NCBI GenBank assembly: GCA_900618425.1
Contig: UZAN01046612.1
Span: 5,885-19,357 of the forward strand
From: Echinostoma caproni
Taxonomy: Eukaryota > Platyhelminthes > Trematoda > Plagiorchiida > Echinostomatidae
Reading direction: 5' to 3'
DNA: 13,473 nucleotides
The translations under genes were made by a program, and so were the position numbers. Positions 1 to 6,904 of the stretch are shown here, piece after piece. How positions within the stretch are numbered: the stretch's first letter is position 1; the number at the start of each line of letters is the position of its first letter. The notes under the pieces were generated by a model. That model worked only from the letters and a program-made list of their open reading frames with translations, was not told the DNA's origin and made no database searches.

Positions 1-759
1 ATGTTTGTCCAAATCGATTCCACGAGTGGAGGCGATGAGTCTGAGTTGAGCAGCTGAGAATGTACGGTCTAGAGCTGACCTCAACTTCTGGCGCACATCA
101 TTGTAAATGTGATGACCTTTGAACGCAAGCTTGATGTAGATGGCCTTTTTATCGACGTTTTGGGACGGGTTACCTTTTGGAATTGGTCTACAGTGAATAT
201 CTATGAACCTTTCTGGGTAGCCATTGTTTAGTAAAGTTCTCCTTAGGAAATCTTCTTCTTCCTTCAGTGTATCTGGAGAACAATGAAATAGGGTTCTCAC
301 AAGCCCATGTTTGTAAGTCATGAGGGAAAAGCTGGAAAAGTGCAGATATTGACCGCTCCATGTCGCTTTTCGGTGAATTGAGCGTTGTAGTGTCCCATTC
401 GTCCGTCTTGTAACTTTTACGTCAAGAAAAGCTAAAGTGTTGTTGGTTTCAGTTTCATGAGATACAGATAGATGTGGATGGACTAAGTTAAACTGTCGTA
501 AAAGTGTATTAAAATGTTCAGAATCTGTAAGAATGAAAATATCGCCCACGTAACGTTTGTACAGCTTTTTCTCAATCATGCCTAGAAAAACGTCTGCCAG
601 GATGGGCCCCAGTGGACTGCCCATTGCCACGCCATCGAGCTGTTTGTATGTGGCCCCTTCACACTCAAAGCGAATGTTTTCTGTACATATAAGAATAAGT
701 TCTCTTAAGTATTGAAGAGAAATATTAAGTTGAAAATTGTTTGAAGAAATATAATCGCA
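1..759 (-). pseudogene. Penelope-like element reverse transcriptase, partial
   Basis: A frame of 253 codons reads without a stop from 759 down to base 1 and continues off the window. It has the Penelope-like RT core: ENIRF and TYKQLDGVAMGSPLGP at about residues 27-52, then ILADVFLG (53-60), then YKRYVGDIFIL (67-77) where the catalytic YxDD motif belongs. It continues with TNNTLAFLDVKV and a thumb/linker region containing NGYPERFID and KAIYIKLAFKG. PLEs prime reverse transcription from nicked DNA and usually end in a GIY-YIG endonuclease, which would lie left of base 1. The N-terminal half is missing because the frame runs into an inverted partial copy at 760. The first catalytic Asp is Gly (codon 546-544), and nine residues are missing between EKKL and YKRY compared with the inverted copy. 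It is therefore probably inactive. Family assignment is confident; the exact clade is not determined. Confidence 0.9.
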
Positions 760-1042
760 TAGGCATGATTGAGAAAAAGCTAGGTGATAATATTTCCAAG
801 TCCACCCTGTACAAACGTTACGTGGGCGATATTTTCATTCTTACAGATTCTGAACATTTTAATACACTTTTACGACAGTTTAACTTAGTCCATCCACATC
901 TATCTGTATCTCATGAAACTGAAACCAACAACACTTTAGCTTTTCTTGACGTAAAAGTTACAAGACGGACGAATGGGACACTACAACGCTCAATTCACCG
1001 AAAAGCGACATGGAGCGGTCAATATCTGCACTTTTTCAGCTT
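329..1042. repeat. Long inverted repeat of the Penelope-like element
   Basis: Arm 329-584 is the reverse complement of arm 760-1042. By eye the aligned part differs only at 335/1036 and by a 27-bp stretch (782-808) present only in the right arm. The 175-bp spacer (585-759) holds the RT segment upstream of MIEKKL from the minus copy only. Divergent, truncated PLE copies are known for this group and can arise by template switching during integration. The near-identity implies a recent event or homogenisation between arms. Confidence 0.93.
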
Positions 1043-1079
1043 GATTTTCAACTTGATTCTTTTCTGTTCATCCCACTGA
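760..1079 (+). pseudogene. Penelope-like RT fragment, inverted second copy
   Basis: From 765 the plus strand encodes MIEKKLGDNISKSTLYKRYV, then GDIFILTDSEHF and on to the WSGQYLHF region. This is the same RT segment as in the minus-strand copy. Homology runs from 760 to 1042; after that the frame enters unrelated sequence and stops at 1077-1079. The copy keeps the nine residues GDNISKSTL (bases 782-808) that the minus copy lacks, so it shows the fuller palm-domain spacing. The catalytic motif is again YVGD (Gly codon 825-827). It lacks the upstream GSPLGP motif, the thumb and any endonuclease, so it is a fragment. The two copies point away from each other. Confidence 0.88.
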
Positions 1080-2178
1080 GAAGGTGGACCACAGTCTCAT
1101 CAGACTAAATCTGTCTCTTCAGCCAGCAATGTTTGTTTTAACAAGGTGTGCTCAAACGATTCTGCATGTTCCACACTCGTTATCTAATCCGGATTCTGTA
1201 TCGCAACCCGATGAAAATGTTGTATATGTGGGAGGGAAGACGAAACGACACGCATTGTACCGGAGTTCATTTGTGAACTATAAGTTATGAGTTACCCCTG
1301 AGCTTTTTACCTTATTTTCCAACCCCTTCATCTGGATCGATCCGCTTTTTTGACACTTGGCCCATTTTCGCCGGAATAAAGTCCAACTGACTCACAGGGG
1401 AATTTTCTTCTTGATATGGTGTTTGAGATCTCTAGTTGATTTCAGCACATACACTCTCCTAGTCGGGGGACGAAATTGCTCGTGCACACGCCGATGATGC
1501 TACCTAGTTAGTTTTGGTGACTTCTTGTGGGTAGGGAATAATCTGGAATCGTTGCAATCCATGCCCCTCTCCAACTTTGGATTGATACACTCTATAACCT
1601 TGTCACATTTTGTTTCATATAAATAGTTTTCAGAATTTAGTCGCCGCAAACGTGCATATGTTTATGCAGCAGTTGAAATAGACGGAAATCAGTTTGCACA
1701 GGACGAATATGACTCTTGCCCCTCGAGGTCTACTTTGTTGTTTTGTTGTTGGTTGAGGCTTCCAACACTGCGTATAACTGGATTCTTTGTGCAATCTTCT
1801 CAGTATTATAGACCAGATTCCAGGAAGCTGAAGCATCTGTTGAGTAGGCCAAAAGAGAGGAAACAAAGATGGATATCTTTTATCCTCATTGGCGAGAGAC
1901 CAGAAGAGTTCGGGTGTAGGGTACACATCGTGCCGTAAGGTGTTCAATTTGGGATGTCACTCCAAAAAACTGAAGACCGTAATCCATTCATTGTAGACTT
2001 CCAGACCGCAGTGAATTTGTAGTATTCGGAATAGGAATCGAAATCGAATAGCGCGAACTCGGTATCGGACTGAAAACAACTGAACCGCACTAAGTCAGGT
2101 AGAACCAAGACAAGCTGTGGATACAGTTAGTTCCATTCAGAAAATCATGCAAATGTATATCACAAACAACAAACAATC
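1043..2178. other. Unassigned spacer DNA
   Basis: No recognisable coding domain, RNA gene or repeat was found. Short open frames at 1084-1290, 1735-1938 (plus) and 1630-1947 (minus) overlap or face each other, match no family I recognise and look like chance. PLE homology stops at 1042. Confidence 0.5.
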
Positions 2179-2305
2179 ATTGGTCGATTCTTGAATGTCC
2201 AATCGATAACGATATGGCCCATTTGTTGGCCTTCTTGCATTCAGCCAATCTGATTGGTACCAATTGAGACTACAGGATTGGTCGGTTATCCCGCTTCTTC
2301 ATTGG
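2179..2305. promoter_or_regulatory. Cluster of seven CCAAT/ATTGG boxes
   Basis: Seven pentamers of the CCAAT type lie within 127 bp: ATTGG at 2179, 2253, 2277 and 2301, and CCAAT at 2199, 2245 and 2260. About 0.25 would be expected by chance in this length over both orientations. CCAAT boxes are bound by NF-Y in animal promoters, so this may be a promoter or enhancer, or the internal repeats of an unrecognised element. No TATA box or downstream gene was identified, so the direction is unknown. Confidence 0.4.
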
Positions 2306-2616
2306 TTACCTGGAAGCTGTACCGTGGTACGTGCGTACTCCTTACACGATCACCATGATTAAATTGTATGCTAAAACTCACCAAATTGCCGAAATCAATC
2401 GTTGTTAAACCGGCTGGGACGCTAATTGTTATCGTTATTCGAACCAAAAGAAGGACTCAATCTGAAACTATAGAGTGCGGTGAGAAATAGAACACAATGG
2501 GAACACGAACTGGAGCTTTGTTGCTCTCCTCATGATTACACATGACTGTGAATAAGTATACAATAGACAAATACGGAAATATGCCCATATTCTCATTTAG
2601 AACACAATTTCAGGCG
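2306..2616. other. Unassigned spacer DNA
   Basis: The stretch between the CCAAT cluster and the foldback element shows no coding frame of note, no RNA gene and no repeat that I can see. Confidence 0.45.
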
Positions 2617-2818
2617 AACAATTGTTTTCAATAACCTATTATCATGTCTTTACAGTTTATACGAGGGAAGGGGACCCTAGGAGTTGGGAGGAAAACAATA
2701 AAACACAGACACGAAGTGAACGATTCCTTACATCTTGTTGTTCTCCTCCCAACCCCTAGACCCCCCTCCCTCATATAAAATGTAAAGGCATGATTATGAA
2801 TTATTGAAAACAATTGTT
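2617..2818. mobile_element. MITE-like foldback element
   Basis: A left arm (2617-2698) and a right arm (about 2735-2818) are inverted copies of about 82-84 bp with roughly 85% identity by eye, separated by about 36 bp. The ends are the palindrome AACAATTGTT, present on both sides (2617-2626 and 2809-2818). It can be the terminal part of the inverted repeat or, alternatively, a duplicated target site around an inner element of 2627-2808. There is no coding capacity. The size and long terminal inverted repeats fit a MITE or foldback DNA transposon relic; the superfamily cannot be told from this copy. The arms have diverged, so it is not a recent insertion. Confidence 0.72.
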
Positions 2819-3119
2819 AGTTTAGGTACCATCGTCACATATGTACAGGGGAAGATCATTGACTAAAAAAGTAATAACCAATCACTGTCTGAGTTCTCTC
2901 AGTCGCATTATTTCTTGTTAAGCCAACTCTAATTTAACCGGTCTCTGCTTGGTTACCCAGAAACCGTATCGACCGGCTGATGTAATCTCGAAGCCACATG
3001 TTTGTTCTGACTGTGGATAATTAGACTGCAGTTTTGGGGAAACAAGATGTTTGGTAACCATGTTCAGCCATCCCACTGTCCTGCCTTTTCTAAACCCACG
3101 CATTTCAAAATCATGGAAC
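2819..3119. other. Spacer with a coding-like stretch on the minus strand
   Basis: Minus-strand sequence from about 3110 to 2918 reads openly (WLNMVTKHLVSPKLQSNY, then ITSAGRYGFWVTKQRPVKLE). It joins in frame with SINE copy A to give one 144-codon frame (2918-3352) that begins inside the SINE's tRNA head. After its stop a shifted frame can be followed a little further (LTRNNATERTQ). I do not recognise the protein. It may be a piece of another dispersed repeat rather than a gene. Confidence 0.3.
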
Positions 3120-3132
3120 TGAATCAGTTGTG
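3120..3132. repeat. Direct repeat, left copy (putative target-site duplication)
   Basis: The 13-mer TGAATCAGTTGTG occurs here and again at 3651-3663. The two copies lie exactly at the outer tail ends of the head-to-head SINE pair, as a target-site duplication would. Confidence 0.65.
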
Positions 3133-3352
3133 AGCAATGGAGGATTTGATTAATTTTTAAAGTGGAAATTCGTCGTGTATATGGCAAATGAAGCGTGAAC
3201 TGAAAAGCTAGGAAGCACTGGAAAACTGTTTCGTTCTGATTGGGTCTCATCAGTAGTGGGGATCCATTGAACCAACTGGGGATCGAACCCGGGACCTTAC
3301 ACTTAGAACGCAAGCATGCTACCCAGCCTGTGATTGTTTCCAGCTGAGTCAT
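3133..3352 (-). mobile_element. tRNA-derived SINE with hammerhead, copy A
   Basis: Read on the minus strand, the order is: a degraded tRNA-like head; a B box GGTTCGATCCC (3279-3289); a hammerhead module (3215-3259); the shared body TTTTCAGTTCACGCTTCATT; and a tail ending near CCATTGCTC at 3133. The head keeps TAGCATGCTTGCGTTC in common with copy B. Its A box is broken by about nine extra bases. The element should be transcribed by RNA polymerase III and moved by a partner LINE's enzymes; this is family knowledge. It abuts copy B head to head. Part of a 144-codon open frame runs through it, which would be mis-annotated as a protein. Confidence 0.85.
3215..3259 (-). ncRNA. Hammerhead ribozyme relic, SINE copy A
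   Basis: The 45-nt module on the minus strand has the intact first core element CTGATGA (3253-3247) followed by GAA and a C at the cleavage position. Stem I is CCACTA against CAGTGC, with the core-proximal pair mismatched (A opposite C). Stem II is degraded (GACC facing GAAC), and stem III has lost its pairing (ACAG then TTTT). The conserved core is intact but the stems are damaged, so self-cleavage is doubtful. Confidence 0.8.
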
Positions 3353-3353
3353 A

Positions 3354-3650
3354 ACCTCAGGGGTTAATGCTGAGATGAGCGAGGTCTATGGCTTGCAACA
3401 AGCTCGCAAAGATGGGTTGTGCTATATAATGTAAAAGGAAAATGAAAAACAGTCTGATCAGCCGCCCGGTGGCCGAGTGGGTGGCATGCTTGCGTTCTGC
3501 CTCTGAGGTCCAGGGTTCGATCCCCAGTTAGGTCGATGGATTCGCACTGTTGATGAGACCCAACCAGGTCGAAACAGCTGTCCAGTGCTTTCCTAGCATT
3601 TCAGTTCACGCTTCATTTGCCATATACACGACGAATTTCAACTTTAAATT
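3354..3650 (+). mobile_element. tRNA-derived SINE with hammerhead, copy B
   Basis: In order it has a leader of about 107 bp (GATGAGCGAGGT, then TCGCAAAGATGG) and a tRNA-like head starting near 3461. The A box is TGGCCGAGTGG (3470-3480) and the B box GGTTCGATCCC (3514-3524), 33 bp apart. The hammerhead follows at 3544-3588, then the body with CGCTTCATTTGCCATATACA, ending at CTTTAAATT before the direct repeat at 3651. The A box resembles Leu/Ser-type tRNAs. The leader is shared with copy C, so it belongs to the family or is the end of a preceding unit in a dimer. The tail is shorter than in copy A. It is the best-preserved copy in the window. Pol III transcription is inferred from the A and B boxes. 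Confidence 0.88.
3544..3588 (+). ncRNA. Hammerhead ribozyme, SINE copy B
   Basis: Stem I is GCACTG (3544-3549) with CAGTGC (3583-3588), six perfect pairs. Stem II is GACC (3557-3560) with GGTC (3567-3570) around the loop CAACCA. GAA follows at 3571-3573. Stem III is AC/GT closed by the tetraloop AGCT; because ACAGCTGT is palindromic, two molecules could also pair there. The predicted cleavage is after the C of GTC at 3582. The one core defect is T at 3550 in place of the conserved C of CTGATGA, which should strongly reduce activity. Type I topology and the very short stem III fit the hammerheads known from schistosome SINEs. Confidence 0.87.
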
Positions 3651-3663
3651 TGAATCAGTTGTG
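3651..3663. repeat. Direct repeat, right copy (putative target-site duplication)
   Basis: This is the second copy of TGAATCAGTTGTG, directly after the truncated tail of SINE copy B and identical to 3120-3132. Confidence 0.65.
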
Positions 3664-3911
3664 CTTGTCCACGTTGGGTCGGCGCATCAATCGTGGACCG
3701 GCAAAAAGCACACAAGAATTCGATAAACGGTCATTAAACAACTGCATTGAAAGTTCACCTTGACTTACAATTGAACGTTGGTAAGAGAATTCGCAGGCTT
3801 GCTGCGAACCTGAGCACAAAGCTACTATTCCACTCAGACTACAACGTCAAACAGCGTATTCTAATAACTTGTCGGATGTGCTGCGGATGTTCGCCTTATC
3901 GCTCATTACCG

Positions 3912-3929
3912 TGGTGAACCCGACGCGGT
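3912..3929 (+). other. Possible tRNA-Trp primer binding site of a decayed LTR element
   Basis: TGGTGAACCCGACGCGGT matches the complement of an animal tRNA-Trp 3' end at 15 of 18 positions by my alignment, and similarity extends into the T-arm region (ATTGGAACA). Trematode Gypsy elements of the CsRn1 type are reported to use a tRNA-Trp primer. If this is correct, 3664-3911 would be the end of an LTR. No gag or pol sequence is visible downstream. Alternatively it is a tRNA 3' half on the minus strand ending in CACCA. Confidence 0.4.
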
Positions 3930-4489
3930 ATTGGAACAGAACTCAATGACTGATAATTAGTGGCATTCTATTCCGTTCTGAAGAGCAAATGGTCCGTGCA
4001 GTTCCGTTTATCGTTCACTTCTGGTGATCACAACTTAAAAGTGAGGTGGAAGAAAAGACTATGCACGGAAGATTGGGTTATCGTGCACGTGTTGTTCCAC
4101 TCCTGAAAGTCAGTTAATCACAAAACTGGAACTGAATTAACCAACTGCAAATCACATTTGGACGCTGCTTGGCTTACAGGTTGTCATCTGTGATCTCATT
4201 GACTGAGGTCCCAGTTTTTCTCTTCGTCACTTCAGACCTCTAGTGAACTGTTAAAAGCGAGTAAAACCTTGATAGCCACCACCATTTTTGATGTTCAGCA
4301 GCTCTGAACTCGTCTGGGCCCATTTTATTCTTAGTATAAAACCACTGATTCAGAGACACAGAAATGCGTATACCTTAAAAGACAAAACAGTGTGTTGCAT
4401 TGTATTGAAGCTCTAGCGAGCTATGTACAAGCTTCCATCCAAAAAATACACCACCGTTATAATTCTGGTAAATAAGAGCTCAAAAAGTG
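3930..4489. other. Unassigned spacer; right part may be LINE 3' tail
   Basis: There is no coding frame of note. The part from about 4390 to 4489 continues downstream of the CR1-like reading on the minus strand and could be that element's 3' end, but no terminal repeat or target-site duplication was found to fix the boundary. Confidence 0.35.
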
Positions 4490-5715
4490 GGACGTAGAAC
4501 GTACAAAAATATGAGTAACTTACGAAGTGCATTAGAAAGCTCAGAACGAACATTTTCCTTATCCGGGCAAGGCGGAGTTTCCGTATGCAGATATGCGAGA
4601 CGGGATAAGTTTGTACTCAGAACGGGTGAAGGGCTGGGATTTGTATGCACGCAGGTAAATGTATAGAGGATGGATGCAACCAGATAGGACGTTGTCACCA
4701 AATTTCAAGTGCGCATCAATATGACCATTACACATTTTGCCAATCAGAACAGATAACGGAACTTGGGAGACACGGCTGATCATTGAGAGGCCACGCCTCA
4801 GCTACTTGAAACCAGCCTTCAGCAAACCATGAAAAAGTACACGAGAGCAGTAAAGGGGTATAGGGAGGACACATTGTTGAGCGAAGGCGTCTATCACTGA
4901 CAAGTCAGAACAGAAGTGACGCAGTTTTCTTATCTGAAAAGCGAGAACTTTCAACTTGCGAACAAAAGTTTGGGCAAGGACTAGCGAGGGTTAGTTTCAA
5001 GTGTATTTACATGGCCGACCATGCTCATTGCCTTTCCATGAATCTGTACATTGTCGGAGGGAGATTGGGAACGGTTTAGAGTCAAAATATATTCAAGGCA
5101 TTTTTCGGGATTAAGATTAAGACCGAATGAAGTGGAATACGAACCGAGGTTGAAAAGGTTTCTGTTACATTCAAACAGTTCTGATGGGTTAGATATGGAA
5201 ACCGAGATGGCGACATCACCAGCATAAAATGTCGTTCAGGGGGAGTAATAGGTAAGTCACAGATATAAGTCGCAAAGCGATAGATTGATAACACAGCACC
5301 TTGAGGTACACGCGAACTATTGGGTGATTAGGTTGACTGTCTTCTTCCCAGTTTAACATACTGATATCTTTGTGAAAAGTAATCAGCAAGTCATTCAAGA
5401 GAAGTGGGACAGCCAAAAGATTAGAGCTTGTTAAGCGAAAGAGAACGGGGCACCGAGTCAAAAGCGAGATAACAGTCAAGAAATGCACAGTGCACACAAC
5501 ACAAACAAGCGCACACAATCTCTGTCTGTTGGATACATCTATGCGCTGACGAAAAAAATATATTAAGTTATGGTATATATTCTAAGGACAACCACTTCAT
5601 GGCCCCAAATGAACTGACCATGCTGCCGTTCATCCGGAGATTCCACGTCTAACAGCAGCCCATCATGCGCTAAGCGAACTGCCTTGAGTAGATCAACGAC
5701 ATTCATCTCTCTACC
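4490..5715 (-). pseudogene. CR1-type LINE reverse transcriptase, decayed
   Basis: Minus-strand reading through several frameshifts and stops gives CR1-clade RT blocks in the right order. NVVDLLKAVRLAHDGLLLDV and ERQHGQFIWGHE (5710-5600) correspond to the RT blocks before motif A. HFLDCYLAFDSVPRSL (about 5490-5446) is motif A. SRVPQGAVLS (about 5316-5287) is the VPQGSVLGP motif B. FYAGDVAISVSI (about 5229-5195) is motif C. FGLNLNPEKCLEY follows. The C-terminal part includes ISRVSQVPLSVLIGKMCN and FTRSEYKLIPSRISAYGN (4780-4560), then VRSELSNALRKLL near 4500. Motif C has Gly (5220-5218) where the first catalytic Asp belongs. The endonuclease half is absent, consistent with 5' truncation. Not functional. 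Confidence 0.85.
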
Positions 5716-6888
5716 AATTCACCCACCCACCCCCGATGCGACTGCGAAATCCACGAACGAGTCGCAAGCAGCCCATCAAATTTGAATCATCTGATTCGGT
5801 AAAGTACAACTCTATGTCACATAGCCTTAGTTATTAGCCAATTTGAAATGCAGTACTCGGAATGTGTGTGGGTCAGTGACCGCAAGCAGTACCAATAATC
5901 TATTGGAATTCCGAGATACCGAGATAGAGGAAGGAGGCCACGAAGGTATTTGTTTATGGATAAAAATCAAACGGATTAAATATGTTAAAGAAATGATCAT
6001 TGATTCGGAATGTATTAACCTATCAGCATTTGTGTTCATCCAACCTGTATAGGTTGCAGTAGATTCGATTATTTACAGCTGCTGGCTTTGTTGTGGCCTA
6101 TAGTCGAGTGAAATTTTTTACCGCATATCACGTGAGTGATCGTTGCGGCTTGCAATCACGCACGTCAAGCGGACTTACTCTGTTACAAGGTCAATCCGCC
6201 TCAGCGAATCAGAGGTCAGTATTGACCTGTTCATATTGATTGATCCGTTGACTGCCCAGCGTGATGACATTCTCCTTTGCTTAATGATTGCGCCAGCTGG
6301 GCCTGCCTGTCTGTCTACCCGCGCGTTGACGCACTGCTTGCAGGCCTACAGACCGGCTACGTTTGAATTTACATACAGGAAATAGAATAACTACTTAATT
6401 CACTGCTTGTCTATTTGTTTGATTCTACGGGATACAACAAGCTGCATATTGTTTGTCGTGATGCTGTAACGCGTGTCTTCCCCTCTGACGTTATTCCAGA
6501 CTATTGGATCCCTTCATGAATACGATATCAACAAGGGCATCGATCATATGAGGAAGTGATTGCTCATTCGTTGACTACCGTTTCAGACGCGGCATCAGTT
6601 TGAGTTCGGAGTTGGGGTATACAGTGATTGTGGAGTGGTGATAATGACAGCCTATTCCGCACGGGTTTACACGTTCAGTCCGGACCACGTGTGCTTGCAC
6701 ACACACTCGCACAATATCGATCGATGTGTACGGTCTGGCGCGCGCGCACACACACTGTCAATCAAATTGGTTAGGTTTGCAGTTCCAAAGTGGAGGTTTG
6801 TATCATATCAACATAAATGATTGGTTTGAAGATATCAAAAATAGTGGTAGAGATTCAACAATTAGGCCGTGGAAACAAAATTAAAATC
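5716..6888. other. Unassigned accessory DNA
   Basis: No protein family is recognised. Stretch 6180-6390 reads openly on plus (6143-6385, RLSESEVSIDLFILIDPL) but lacks a visible domain, and I consider it non-coding repeat DNA. A CA/CG simple repeat lies at 6738-6760. If the 16-mer at 6889-6904 is a primer-site relic, part of this stretch could be an old LTR; no LTR pair was found to prove it. Confidence 0.35.
6738..6760. repeat. CG/CA simple repeat
   Basis: An alternating purine-pyrimidine run, GCGCGCGCGC followed by ACACACAC, lies here. Such tracts are prone to slippage and can adopt Z-DNA. Confidence 0.7.
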
Positions 6889-6904
6889 ACGCGGTATTGG
6901 AACA
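6889..6904 (+). repeat. 16-bp repeat shared with the primer-site-like sequence at 3923
   Basis: ACGCGGTATTGGAACA here is identical to 3923-3938. The first copy overlaps the tRNA-Trp-like primer site; here the preceding TGGTGAACCCG part is absent. It may mark a second decayed LTR element or a tRNA T-arm relic on the minus strand. Confidence 0.4.

Noticed and set aside
1084..1290. Open frame of 68 codons after the PLE fragment
   Set aside because: Begins with GTG, shows no recognisable domain and lies beyond the end of PLE homology.
1630..1947. Facing open frames on both strands (1630-1947 minus, 1735-1938 plus)
   Set aside because: They overlap antisense to each other and show no family features; consistent with chance.
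3667..3698. Hairpin GTCCACG/CGTGGAC with a segment faintly like a hammerhead on the minus strand
   Set aside because: Only seven pairs with an 18-base loop; the GAAA core element is absent.
6143..6385. 80-codon open frame
   Set aside because: Non-ATG start, no domain, and the sequence has the look of a dispersed repeat rather than a gene.
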